A stretch of 64,000 nucleotides of DNA, taken from assembly GCF_900290235.1 (NCBI RefSeq), contig NZ_OLMK01000026.1, positions 1-64,000 on the forward strand, given 5' to 3'. The DNA is from Streptomyces sp. MA5143a (GTDB taxonomy: Bacteria > Actinomycetota > Actinomycetes > Streptomycetales > Streptomycetaceae). Shown here one piece after another: positions 41,208-49,076 of the stretch; the first letter of the stretch is position 1; each line of letters starts with the position of its first letter. A program made the translations under genes and the position numbers. The notes beneath the pieces were generated by a model, which did no database searches, was not told where the DNA came from, and was given only the letters and a program-made list of their open reading frames with translations.

Positions 41208-42560
41208 TCAGGTGAGGGTCCCTGCGCCCGCGGTGGTGGTCAGGTCGGTCAGGAGGTTCTTCACCGATGTCTCCAGGCCCGCCGTCAGCGTCGGCGTCCA
41301 GTTCACCGTCGTCCTCAGCTTCTTCGAGTTCGCTGCGTTGTACGCGGCCACGAGGTCCGTCGCCGTGCCGTTGACGACGTTGCCGGTCCCGGCGAGGGAG
41401 CCCGTGCCGTCGCCGCTCAGCAGCTTCGCGGGCTTCGCTCCCGCCGGGATCCTCCACACGTTGCGCTCGGCGACCACCTGAGCCTTGGCACGGGAGTCGA
41501 TGCTGTACCTCGGCGCGTAGCCGTTGAGCGTCGTCGTGTCGTAGACGTTGTTGTAGAGGTGGACCTGCCCGATGCGGGCCAGCGGCGCGCGCTGGACGAT
41601 GCCCTTCCACACGTTGTGGTGGATGGTGACGCGCAGCTTGCCCTTGGAGTCGGTGTCGCTGCTGCCGATCAGCATCGTCTTGTCGTGGTGGGAGAAGAGG
41701 TTCCGCTCGACGGTCACGAGGTCGGAGCCGTTGGTGATGTCGAGGGCGCCGTCGTGGATCTGGTACTTGCGGCCGAAGTACGTCTTCAGCGACTTGTCGA
41801 AGGTCGGGCTGTCGGTGAACGTGTTGTGATCGGCCCACACGTTGCTCGCCCCGCGCAGCGTGACGGAGTCGTAGGCGGAGTTCCACTCGCCGGACGAGCC
41901 GTCCGTCGGGTCCCACTGCGGGAAGCAGTCCTCCGTCGCCGCGAACGTCAGGTTCCGGACGATGACGTTCCGGACGTTCTGGACCTGGAGGCTGCCGCCC
42001 TTGATCCCCGCCTTGGTGCCGGGGACACCGACCATGGTCGTGTTCGACGGCACCCGGAAGACGATGTTCTTCTTCTGCCTCTCGGCTGCCGCCTTGCGGG
42101 CGTTCTCCTGGGTGCCGGACGGCGCCTTCCTGCCGTACGTCGACGGGTCGAAGGCCTTGAGGTACGCGGGGAGCGAGTAGCCGGTGCCGGAGGCGTAGTC
42201 GGCGCAGGTCAGCTTCTTGCCCGCACCGTCGGTGTTGGCGTCGATGGTGCCCTTGACCTTGATGATCCGGGGGGTGGTGTCGGTCTGCGCGCCGAGCGCC
42301 TTCACCAGCTGGGCGCGGGTCGAGACCGTGAAGGTGTGCGCCGCGTCCGCCTTCGTACCGCCGGTCGTACCGGCCCCGGAGGCCGCCCACCCGTCCTTGG
42401 CGGGCAGCACCTGGTGGGAGAGGTCCGCGGGACTGGCGCCCGCGTTCATCACGAGGACGCCGGCGCCGACACCTGCGGCCACGGCTGCGGCGGTGACCAC
42501 GAGGGCACGGCGCTTGCGGAGGGACCGGCGGTGGGACGGGCGCGAGGAGGCAGAAGCCAC
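41208..42560 (-). CDS. Secreted pectate lyase, polysaccharide lyase family 1
   Basis: The 450-aa precursor has a basic N-terminus and signal peptide (RRSLRKRRALVVTAAAVAAGV, cleaved near 38-45). The PL1 parallel beta-helix follows. Family motifs are NVIVRNLTFA, the WADHNTFTD calcium-binding strand, DGALDITNGSD and the catalytic RAPLARIGQVHLYNN. It should cleave polygalacturonate by beta-elimination outside the cell, with calcium. GTG 42560 was chosen because AAGGA precedes it. Tandem 17-bp repeats lie just upstream and may be operators. Such enzymes support growth on plant debris. Confidence 0.92.
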   Translation of the reverse strand: MASASSRPSHRRSLRKRRALVVTAAAVAAGVGAGVLVMNAGASPADLSHQVLPAKDGWAASGAGTTGGTKADAAHTFTVSTRAQLVKALGAQTDTTPRIIKVKGTIDANTDGAGKKLTCADYASGTGYSLPAYLKAFDPSTYGRKAPSGTQENARKAAAERQKKNIVFRVPSNTTMVGVPGTKAGIKGGSLQVQNVRNVIVRNLTFAATEDCFPQWDPTDGSSGEWNSAYDSVTLRGASNVWADHNTFTDSPTFDKSLKTYFGRKYQIHDGALDITNGSDLVTVERNLFSHHDKTMLIGSSDTDSKGKLRVTIHHNVWKGIVQRAPLARIGQVHLYNNVYDTTTLNGYAPRYSIDSRAKAQVVAERNVWRIPAGAKPAKLLSGDGTGSLAGTGNVVNGTATDLVAAYNAANSKKLRTTVNWTPTLTAGLETSVKNLLTDLTTTAGAGTLT

Positions 42561-42583
42561 GGATGAGTCCTTACGTAACGTAC

Positions 42584-42617
42584 GTGGTTCGGGTGAACAC
42601 GTGGTTCGGGTGAACAC
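42584..42617 (-). promoter_or_regulatory. Tandem 17-bp repeats upstream of the pectate lyase
   Basis: GTGGTTCGGGTGAACAC is repeated exactly at 42584-42600 and 42601-42617, followed by a degenerate third copy. On the lyase strand each copy reads GTGTTCACCCGAACCAC. It contains the GTTCACCC core of PHO boxes, but the period is 17 rather than 11. The position, 24-57 bases before the start codon, suits an operator or activator site. Confidence 0.55.
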
Positions 42618-42724
42618 GCGGTTCGTGTGGAGCCCCCGTGAGGGGAGTTCCGACTCATGGGTGGTCGCCGTTCAGGGAAAAGTTGCCTCCAAGTGCGCTT
42701 TCCTCGGCCGGTGGTGAGTGGGGG

Positions 42725-43090
42725 TCAGCCGAGGTTCGCCTTGATGTGTCCGATGACCTCCTCGAACTCCTTCCGGGGCGAGAAGTCCACGTACTCGCAG
42801 TCCTCCAGGGCCTCCGGTACGTGGCCGGGCGCCCAGTAGAAGGCCTCGCCCGCCTCGTAGGTCGTGTCGCCCTCCCTGGTGTGCATCAGCAGCCGGCCCT
42901 TGAACATGTAGCCCCAGTGCGGGACCTGGCACAGGCCGTCGGGCTCGGCCTTCAGGACCGGGCCCATGTTCGCGCCCTTGGGGAGCCGGACGAAGGCGAC
43001 GTCGGTGTCCCCGCCGATGTCCTGCATCCGTAGTTCGACGCCGTCGCCCTCGATCTCGACGGGTACGTCCGTCCGCGTGACCGCCCTCAT
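42725..43090 (-). CDS. Small cupin-fold protein
   Basis: The 121-aa protein is a single cupin-like beta barrel with motifs VPHWGYMFKGRLLMHT and EGDTTYEAGEAFYWAPGHVPE. The metal-ligand pattern is only partly conserved: His in the first motif, Glu/His in the second. ATG 43090 was selected for GGAGGTCGGC immediately upstream; the open frame extends 30 codons further. Small cupins of this type are common in actinomycetes without assigned reaction. It may bind a small ligand rather than catalyse. Confidence 0.8.
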   Translation of the reverse strand: MRAVTRTDVPVEIEGDGVELRMQDIGGDTDVAFVRLPKGANMGPVLKAEPDGLCQVPHWGYMFKGRLLMHTREGDTTYEAGEAFYWAPGHVPEALEDCEYVDFSPRKEFEEVIGHIKANLG

Positions 43091-43301
43091 GCCGACCTCC
43101 ACGAGTGCTCGGGCGGGGCCTTCCGGCAGCTCCGCCACTCCTTCCAGTCTGGCCCCACCGGTCACCCGACGCCCGGTCACGGCATCAGGGCGTTCGAAGG
43201 GCCAGGGCCAAGATGAACCGGGGAGATGACAGGGGAAGAGCCCGAGAGCCGTGATAATCCATGTCCATGGCCCCCTCCCCCACCCTTCCCCAGGCCCGCG
43301 C

Positions 43302-44033
43302 GTGAACGACCTCCCCGAGCCGGCCCCTCCCGAGCCGGCCCCTCCCGACCCGGTCCTTCATCTCCTCACCGACATCCTGGCCGTCGGCGCCCCCTACGCC
43401 CTGGCCGTGACCGGCGACCACGCGGTACGGGCCCACGGGCTCACGGAGAGCCGCCCGCCGGGCCGCCTGCTGGAGATGGCGACGGAACACCCAGCCCCGA
43501 TGGACGAGATCGCCGGCGCCGTCCGCACCGGGCTGGCGGGACGCGGCTGGCTCGTGGAGGAGGCGGAGGGCACCCCGCTCTCCGCCCGCCTTCTCGTCAC
43601 CGACCCGACGACGGCGGAGGAACGCACCCTGGACCTCCTCAAGGAGTCCCTGTGGCACCCCGCGGTCGAGACGTCGCTGGGGCCGACCCTCTCCGTGGAG
43701 GACGTCGTCGGTACGAAGGTCCGGGCCCTCTCCGACCGGAACACCGCCCGCGACCTCGTCACGGTCCACGCGGCCGCCGCCCACTGGACCGTCCCCGAAC
43801 TGGAGGAGCTGGCCCGCCGCCACACCTCCGCCACCGCCTCCACGTTCGATCTCGCCGACCTCCAGTCCCGGTTGGAGGCCACCGAGTGGCTCGACGACCG
43901 GGAATTCGCTCGCCAGGGCCTCGACGAGCAGGCCACCATGTCGCTCCGCCGGTGGGCCCAGTCCTGGGCCGCCGACATCGCCGAACGCCTGCTGGAGGAG
44001 GAGGCGTTGACACCCCCACCGGAGGCCGAGTGA
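43302..44033 (+). CDS. AbiEii/nucleotidyltransferase-like protein with degenerate active site
   Basis: The 243-aa protein matches the AbiEii/AbiGii nucleotidyltransferase family in layout: VTGDHAVRAHGLTESRP (about 37-52), a middle VEDVVGTKVRALSDRNTARDL helix and a helical C-terminus. In typical members the first motif is followed by a metal-binding DxD (RPSQDLD-like), but here the position reads RPPGRLLE, so catalysis is probably lost. No AbiEi antitoxin gene is next to it. GTG 43302 was chosen to skip a poorly coding upstream stretch. The stop overlaps the next gene (GTGA), implying coupled expression. Confidence 0.75.
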   Translation: MNDLPEPAPPEPAPPDPVLHLLTDILAVGAPYALAVTGDHAVRAHGLTESRPPGRLLEMATEHPAPMDEIAGAVRTGLAGRGWLVEEAEGTPLSARLLVTDPTTAEERTLDLLKESLWHPAVETSLGPTLSVEDVVGTKVRALSDRNTARDLVTVHAAAAHWTVPELEELARRHTSATASTFDLADLQSRLEATEWLDDREFARQGLDEQATMSLRRWAQSWAADIAERLLEEEALTPPPEAE

Positions 44034-44218
44034 GCAAACGCCGTTACGTCGCCCGGGGCGTCCCCGGCGGCTACCGCATCTACGACCACCGCCGCCGGGG
44101 CTGGTGGGGCGACCTCTATGAACTCTGCCCCGACGACCTTCTGAGAGAGCTGAACGGCGGCAAGGACCCGGAGAAGCTGTCGGCCCTGCTGAAGCGGTAC
44201 CGGGCACTGAGGCGGTAG
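44030..44218 (+). CDS. 62-aa basic protein coupled to the nucleotidyltransferase-like gene
   Basis: The GTG overlaps the stop of the upstream gene. The product is rich in Arg and aromatics (KRRYVARGVPGGYRIYDHRR, GWWGDLYELCPDDLLRELNG) and ends in a basic helix. The composition suggests a nucleic-acid- or partner-binding protein. The gene order suggests a two-gene module with the degenerate nucleotidyltransferase, analogous in layout to toxin-antitoxin pairs. I recognise no family. Confidence 0.7.
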   Translation: MSKRRYVARGVPGGYRIYDHRRRGWWGDLYELCPDDLLRELNGGKDPEKLSALLKRYRALRR

Positions 44219-44396
44219 CCCGCACGGGGCGGGGGCGCCGGTGGAACGGGGTCTCGTGGAGCCGGAGGCCAGGGGCGAGGGCTGGTGGGACCGAGGGTTT
44301 CTGGAACCGGGGTCCCGCGTCCGGGCGTTTCCGACCTACGGGGGCTGCGGGATGTGGCCCGTGCCGCCGGAATCCCGACATGCGGAGGGGCTGAGG

Positions 44397-44825
44397 ATGA
44401 GTACGGAGATCGCCGAACTGGTGGGCCGGGCGGGCCCGTATCTGACGGCGGCCGTGGCCGTGTACGGCACCGGGGCGCTGACCCCGGTGGAGCGCGCGGC
44501 GGTGGAGACGACGGCGGACATCGGCCGCCGGATGCTGACGGCGGCGTGGCACCACCGTGACGAGCGGGGGCGGGCCGAGCTGGGCGCGGCCGTGGCGGAC
44601 GCAGCGGCGGAACCCGACGACGAGGACGCGTCGGCGGCCCTGCGCCAGCAGATCAAACGGGCCCTGCGCGAGGACGAGGAACTGCGACGCGAGCTGACGG
44701 CTCTGCTGCCGCGTCAGGAGAACCGGGGCGTGACGGTGACGGCCTCGGCCCCCCGTGCCATCGCCGCCGGTGGCAACATCGGCGTGGCGATCACCGGCGA
44801 CGGACACACCGCGCCCGAGCGGTGA
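44397..44825 (+). CDS. 142-aa helical protein with Gly-rich C-terminal motif
   Basis: The protein has a helical N-terminal region (about 1-110) with a conserved-looking ALRQQIKRALREDEELRREL segment. The C-terminus, VTVTASAPRAIAAGGNIGVA then ITGDG, resembles short Gly/Asn/Asp beta motifs that recur at the ends of many streptomycete proteins. Related motifs have been discussed as bacterial signalling-amyloid sequences, but the assignment here is inference. ATG 44397 follows GGAGGGGCTGAGG. It stands alone; no NLR or effector gene is adjacent. Confidence 0.72.
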   Translation: MSTEIAELVGRAGPYLTAAVAVYGTGALTPVERAAVETTADIGRRMLTAAWHHRDERGRAELGAAVADAAAEPDDEDASAALRQQIKRALREDEELRRELTALLPRQENRGVTVTASAPRAIAAGGNIGVAITGDGHTAPER

Positions 44826-44852
44826 CACGACGCGAGCAGTGACACACGAACG

Positions 44853-44891
44853 GGGCGGCGTACTCCGACGCCCTGTCGGTGTACGCCGCCC
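44853..44891. terminator. Bidirectional stem-loop terminator
   Basis: GGGCGGCGTAC (44853-44863) pairs with GTACGCCGCCC (44881-44891), with a 17-base loop. It lies between the convergent 142-aa gene and the ABC permease gene. Confidence 0.75.
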
Positions 44892-44932
44892 TTGGTGCGG
44901 GGTGCGGGTGGCTGCCCGCGCTGCCACGGCGG

Positions 44933-45721
44933 TTACTTCGGGTCGCCGTTGAACTTCGAGGTGGACCAGAAGTAGCCGAGCACCGCGAGCCCGACGCACC
45001 AGGCCACGGCGAGCCATCCGTTGTGGCCGATCTCGGTGCCGAGGAGCAGTCCGCGCAGGGTCTCGATGGCCGGGGTGAACGGCTGGTACTCGGCGATCGG
45101 CTGGAACCAGCCCGGCATGGAGTGCAGCGGCACGAAGGTGCTGGAGATCAGCGGGAGGAAGATCAGCGGCATCGCGTTGTTGCTGGCGGCCTCGGCGTTC
45201 GGGCTGACCAGGCCCATCCCGACGGCGATCCAGGTGAGCGCCAGGGCGAACAGCGTGACCAGACCGAAGGCGGCGAGCCACTCCAGGGCGGTGGCGTCGG
45301 TGGAGCGGAAACCGATGGCCACACCGACGGCGCCGACGAGGACCACGCTCATCAGGCACTGCGCCACACTGCCGATGACGTGCCCGACGAGCACCGACGC
45401 GCGGTGGATCGCCATCGTGCGGAAGCGGGCGATGATGCCCTCGGTCATGTCGTTGGAGACGGACACCGCGGTGCCGATGGTGGTGGATCCGACCGTCATC
45501 AGCAGCAGGCCGGGCAGCAGGTAGGCGATGTAGTCGGAGCGGTCGGCGCCGCCGCCGAGGCCCGCGCTCATCGCGTCTCCGAAGATGTAGACGAAGAGCA
45601 GCAGCAGCATGACCGGTGTGAGCAGCAGGTTCAGCGTCATCGACGGGTAGCGCCTGGCGTGCAGCAGGTTGCGGCGCAGCATGGTCGTCGAGTCGCGGAC
45701 GGCGAGGGAGAGGGAGCTCAT
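44933..45721 (-). CDS. ABC-2 type transporter permease (DrrB-like)
   Basis: The 262-aa integral membrane protein has six predicted helices and the DrrB/ABC-2 layout. The cytoplasmic start SLSLAVRDSTTMLRRNLLHA leads to the central GIIARFRTMAIHRASVLVGH motif and the re-entrant LPLISSTFVPLHSMPGWFQP. It is the membrane partner of the ATP-binding subunit immediately upstream, whose stop it overlaps (ATGA). Homologues export anthracyclines or other hydrophobic compounds. Export, rather than uptake, is indicated by family and the lack of a binding protein. Confidence 0.92.
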   Translation of the reverse strand: MSSLSLAVRDSTTMLRRNLLHARRYPSMTLNLLLTPVMLLLLFVYIFGDAMSAGLGGGADRSDYIAYLLPGLLLMTVGSTTIGTAVSVSNDMTEGIIARFRTMAIHRASVLVGHVIGSVAQCLMSVVLVGAVGVAIGFRSTDATALEWLAAFGLVTLFALALTWIAVGMGLVSPNAEAASNNAMPLIFLPLISSTFVPLHSMPGWFQPIAEYQPFTPAIETLRGLLLGTEIGHNGWLAVAWCVGLAVLGYFWSTSKFNGDPK

Positions 45722-46710
45722 CGCAGGGCCTCCTTGGCCTGGGCGGGGATGTCGGTGCCGCCGGTGAGGGCGAAGAACACGTCGTCGAGGTCGGGGGTGT
45801 GCACGGTCAGTTCGTCGGCCTCGACGCCGGCGGCGTCCAGCCGGTCGAGGACGGAGCGCAGGTCACGCTGGGAGCCGTCGCTGGGGATCCGCAGGGTCAG
45901 GGCGTCGTCGTCGGCGGTGCCCCCGCGCGAGCGGAGGGGAGCGTCGGCGAGGGTGCCCTGGAGGAGTGCGGCGGCGGCCGACCGGTAGAGGGCCGGGTCG
46001 GAGAAGCGGAGCCGGACGTGGCCGCCGGGGATCAGTCGCTTGAGTTCCTCGGCGGTGCCCTCGGCGGCGATCCGGCCGTCGTGGAGCACGGCGATCCGGT
46101 CGGCGAGCTCGTCGGCCTCCTCCAGGTACTGCGTGGTGAGGAAGACGGTGACGCCGCCCGTGACCAGCTCGCGGATGATCTGCCACATGGTGTGGCGGGA
46201 GCGGGGGTCGAGGCCGGTGGTCGGCTCGTCGAGGAAGATGACGCGCGGGCTCCCGACGAGCGTCATCGCGATGTCGAGGCGGCGTTTCATGCCGCCGGAG
46301 TAGGTGGAGGCGGGCTTCTTCGCCGCCTCCGTGAGATCGAAGCGCTCCAGGAGGTCGGCGGCGACCCGTCGCCCCTCGCTCCTCGGCAGGTGGTGCAGGT
46401 CCGCCATGAGGAGCATGTTCTCCTCGCCGGTGATGAGCCCGTCGACGGCTGAGAACTGCCCGGTGACCCCGATAGCGGCGCGCAGGGCCTGCGGCGCGGT
46501 GGCCAGGTCGTGGCCCGCGACACTGATCTGGCCGCTGTCGGCGGTGATGAGGGTGGAGAGGATCTTGACGGCGGTGGTCTTGCCGGCCCCGTTCGGGCCG
46601 AGCAGGGAGAAGATCGTTCCCTCGGGGACGGTCAGGTCGACGCCGTCGAGCACGATCTTGTCGCCGTAGGACTTGCGCAGCCCGTGCGCCGCGATGGCCG
46701 GGGTGGTCAT
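45718..46710 (-). CDS. ABC transporter ATP-binding protein (DrrA-like)
   Basis: The 330-aa ATPase has Walker A GPNGAGKTT, the signature YSGGMKRRLDIAM, Walker B VIFLDEPTTGLD and the H-loop in TVFLTTQYLEEADEL. The C-terminal extension (about 225-330) with DLDDVFFALTGG is characteristic of DrrA-type drug exporters. It drives the DrrB-like permease encoded next, with a 4-bp overlap. The gene sits 32 bp after a DUF4097 gene. The operon is likely controlled by the divergent MarR-type regulator. Confidence 0.95.
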   Translation of the reverse strand: MTTPAIAAHGLRKSYGDKIVLDGVDLTVPEGTIFSLLGPNGAGKTTAVKILSTLITADSGQISVAGHDLATAPQALRAAIGVTGQFSAVDGLITGEENMLLMADLHHLPRSEGRRVAADLLERFDLTEAAKKPASTYSGGMKRRLDIAMTLVGSPRVIFLDEPTTGLDPRSRHTMWQIIRELVTGGVTVFLTTQYLEEADELADRIAVLHDGRIAAEGTAEELKRLIPGGHVRLRFSDPALYRSAAAALLQGTLADAPLRSRGGTADDDALTLRIPSDGSQRDLRSVLDRLDAAGVEADELTVHTPDLDDVFFALTGGTDIPAQAKEALR

Positions 46711-46742
46711 GGTGGATGTGCTCCTTCGAGGGGCCGGGAGGG

Positions 46743-47411
46743 TCAGAGGCTGCGGGCGGTGATGTCGCCGCAGGAGGTGGTGGCGCGGATGTCGAGCGCG
46801 GTGGTGCCGTCGTTCTTGAGGGCGTTGCTGACGCGGCCGTAGGAGGTGCCGGCGTCCAGGGCGGCCGAGACTCCGGGGGCGGCGGCGACCGCGATGTCAC
46901 CGGACTCGGTGCGGAGCACGACGGTGCCGCCGACGGCCTCGTCGATGCGGATGTCGCCCTGCTGGGTGCTGATCTCCGCGGGTCCGCCGAGGCGTCCGAC
47001 CGCGATGTCACCGGCCAGGACGGCCAGGCGGGCACGGCCGGTCTCGTCGAGCTTGACCTGGCCGAGGGCGCCGTCGACCGCGACGTCCCCGAGCCGTCCG
47101 ACGCCCCGGAACTCGACGCCGGCGGAGGTGGCCTCGACGTGCGAGCCGGCGGGCATCTGGACGGTCACCTCGACCGAGCCGGCGGGGCCCACGAGGCGGT
47201 TCTTGACCGGCGCCTTCGCGGTGATCCGCAGGGTGCCGTCGGCGTACTCGACGGTGGTCCGCTCGGCGAGCCGCACGTCCCGGTCCTTGGAGGGGTCCAC
47301 GGGCCGGACCTCGACGACGGTGTCGGCCCGGTCGGCGGCGATGACCTGCACCCGCCCGGCCTGGATGTCGAGGACGGCGGCGATCGGGGCGGGGGTGGCG
47401 AACTTCTGCAT
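46743..47411 (-). CDS. DUF4097 beta-repeat protein
   Basis: The 222-aa protein consists mainly of short beta strands in a solenoid-like pattern (VRPVDPSKDRDVRLAERTTV, VTVQMPAGSHVEATSAGVEF, GDIAVGRLGGPAEISTQQGD, SGDIAVAAAPGV). This is characteristic of DUF4097, a putative adhesin-like fold. It has no signal peptide and is probably cytoplasmic or membrane-peripheral. ATG 47411 follows GAGGAGAG. In streptomycetes this gene often precedes a DrrAB-type exporter; the role is unknown. Confidence 0.9.
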   Translation of the reverse strand: MQKFATPAPIAAVLDIQAGRVQVIAADRADTVVEVRPVDPSKDRDVRLAERTTVEYADGTLRITAKAPVKNRLVGPAGSVEVTVQMPAGSHVEATSAGVEFRGVGRLGDVAVDGALGQVKLDETGRARLAVLAGDIAVGRLGGPAEISTQQGDIRIDEAVGGTVVLRTESGDIAVAAAPGVSAALDAGTSYGRVSNALKNDGTTALDIRATTSCGDITARSL

Positions 47412-47458
47412 CGTTCTCTCCTCTGGCGGGTCGTTGTTTCCGACGAGGGAAAAGCTAC

Positions 47459-47597
47459 GTTGCATTCATAGTTACGGCAACCAGTTCGTTGCACGTGTCT
47501 GACGTTATTGCAGGTAGAAGCAAGGAAATCATTGCAATGGAGCTGAACTTAATGCAACAACGCCTCACCGAGATCGTTGCAATGGAATGCAGATGAA
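47459..47597. promoter_or_regulatory. TTGCA-rich divergent operator region
   Basis: The relatively AT-rich gap between the export operon and its divergent regulator contains at least six TTGCA/TGCAA elements. These include the palindrome CATTGCAATG (47530-47539) and a 14-bp direct repeat ATC(A/G)TTGCAATGGA at 47528-47541 and 47573-47586. The clustering and symmetry mark it as a binding region, most simply for the MarR-type protein encoded at 47639. Confidence 0.7.
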
Positions 47598-47638
47598 CGC
47601 TATGGTGGGTCCTCACGCGCACCTCGAAGGAGACCCCC

Positions 47639-48484
47639 ATGCCGGGAGGCAGGCTCACTCAGCCCGAACGTCAGCAGATCGCCCTGGGGCTGGCCGACGG
47701 TCTCGCCTACGCCGAGATCGCGCGACGCCTCGACCGCCCCACCTCGACCATCACCCGCGAGGTCATGCGCAACGGCGGCCCCACCGGCTACCGCGCCGAC
47801 CTGGCCCATCGCGCCACCGAACGCCGTGCGCAGCGGCGCAGGCAGTCCGCGCCCCGGGGGCCTGCGGCGTCCACGGCGGCGTACGGCCGGGACACCGAGG
47901 CGGTGCGGGAGTTCGAGGAGGCGTTCGCCACCGTGATGATGGCCTCGGGCATGCCGAAGATGATGGCGCGGGTCATGGCCTGCCTCACGCTCACCGACTC
48001 GGGCAGCCTCACCGCCTCCGACCTGGTCCAGCGCCTCCAGGTCAGCCCGGCGTCCGTCTCCAAGGCGATCACCTATCTGGAGGGCCAGGCGTTCGTCCGC
48101 AGGGAGCGCGACGAACGCCGCCGTGAGCGCTATGTCGTCGACGACGACATCTGGTACCAGTCGATGCTGGCCAGCGCCCGGGCCCTCAACCAGGTCATCG
48201 AGATCGCCCGGCAGGGCGTCGGCGTCCTCGGCCGCGAGACCCCGGCCGCCGCCCGCCTGGAGAACGTCGCCCGCTTCCTCGACTTCGTCAGGGAGAACAC
48301 GATCCGCGCGGCGGAACAGGCCCGAGCGGTGCTCCACACGAAGCCGGGGAGCGGGGAGGCGGAGGGCGTCCAGGCGAGCAGCGGGGAGACCGACGCCGGG
48401 CACTCGGGCAGCGGCGCGGGGATCGGGGAGGCCGACGACCCGCAGGCGGGTGACTCGGGAGCCAACGACCCGCAGGAGGGGTGA
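47639..48484 (+). CDS. MarR/GbsR-type regulator with IS30-like N-terminal HTH
   Basis: The 281-aa protein has two DNA-binding modules. Residues about 5-46 (LTQPERQQIALGLADGLAYA, EIARRLDRPTSTITREV) match the HTH_38 module of IS30-type transposases. Residues about 75-200 form a MarR/GbsR winged helix (LTASDLVQRLQVSPASVSKA, then wing RRERDERRRERY). The tail (about 235-281) is acidic, Ser/Gly/Asp-rich and repetitive. ATG 47639 follows AAGGAG. The gene is divergent from the DUF4097-DrrA-DrrB operon across a TTGCA-rich region. It probably represses that operon and itself; the inducer is unknown. Confidence 0.88.
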   Translation: MPGGRLTQPERQQIALGLADGLAYAEIARRLDRPTSTITREVMRNGGPTGYRADLAHRATERRAQRRRQSAPRGPAASTAAYGRDTEAVREFEEAFATVMMASGMPKMMARVMACLTLTDSGSLTASDLVQRLQVSPASVSKAITYLEGQAFVRRERDERRRERYVVDDDIWYQSMLASARALNQVIEIARQGVGVLGRETPAAARLENVARFLDFVRENTIRAAEQARAVLHTKPGSGEAEGVQASSGETDAGHSGSGAGIGEADDPQAGDSGANDPQEG

Positions 48485-48651
48485 CTCGGGACCCGACGAC
48501 ACGCAGGCGGACGGCTCGGGACCCGACAGCACGCAGGCCCGCGGTGCGGGAGCCGACAGCACGCAGGCCCGCGGTACGGGAGCCGACGGCACGGGCACCG
48601 GGGCGTAGTCAGCCGCACCCCTGAGCGTTGGGCGTCGGGAGGCGCCCCCAG

Positions 48652-49038
48652 TCAGTCCGTCGAGGCGAGTTCCCCCACGGGGACGGTCGTGGCGGTGCCG
48701 CGCGGGCAGCGCCACACGGCTGTGCCCCTGTCGACGGCCGCCTCCAGCGGATGCGTGTCCGGGTGCGCCGGGCAGCGCGGCCACACCGCGGGCTCCCCGG
48801 CCGCCCACAGTGCCTCCACCGCCCAGCCCTGCACCTGGTCCGCGACCTCGGCCGTCAACACCCCCGGTCGCCCGTCGGTTTCGGCCCACACCCCCTGGCC
48901 CGACCCGTCCGGCGCGTAGAGCACCACACCGGAGCCGTCTTCGTCCTCCCGCACCTCGGGTCGCACGGAACACTGCGCGCGCAGATCCCGCAGCACGGCG
49001 GCCAGCGCCTCGCTGAACTCGGCTTCGGTGCGGCTCAC
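48652..49038 (-). CDS. Conserved hypothetical protein, 128 aa
   Basis: The soluble protein has a helical start (RTEAEFSEALAAVLRDLRAQ) and several beta segments. A Cys/His-containing region (WPRCPAHPDTHP) plus a later Cys (VWRCPRG) could bind zinc. Such proteins are frequent in streptomycetes and unassigned. GTG 49038 follows a distant AAGGG. It lies 38 bp downstream of the GPP34-family gene on the same strand and may belong to its operon. Confidence 0.72.
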   Translation of the reverse strand: MSRTEAEFSEALAAVLRDLRAQCSVRPEVREDEDGSGVVLYAPDGSGQGVWAETDGRPGVLTAEVADQVQGWAVEALWAAGEPAVWPRCPAHPDTHPLEAAVDRGTAVWRCPRGTATTVPVGELASTD

Positions 49039-49076
49039 GAGTCGGACACCCTTCGCAGGAGGACCACAACCACGGC

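Noticed and set aside
42584..42617. PHO box upstream of the pectate lyase
   Set aside because: The GTTCACCC core is present, but the repeat period is 17 rather than 11 and outer units do not match, so PhoP control was not called.
47639..48484. IS30-type transposase
   Set aside because: Only the N-terminal HTH_38 resembles IS30. The DDE catalytic domain is absent, the rest is MarR-like, and no terminal inverted repeats flank it.
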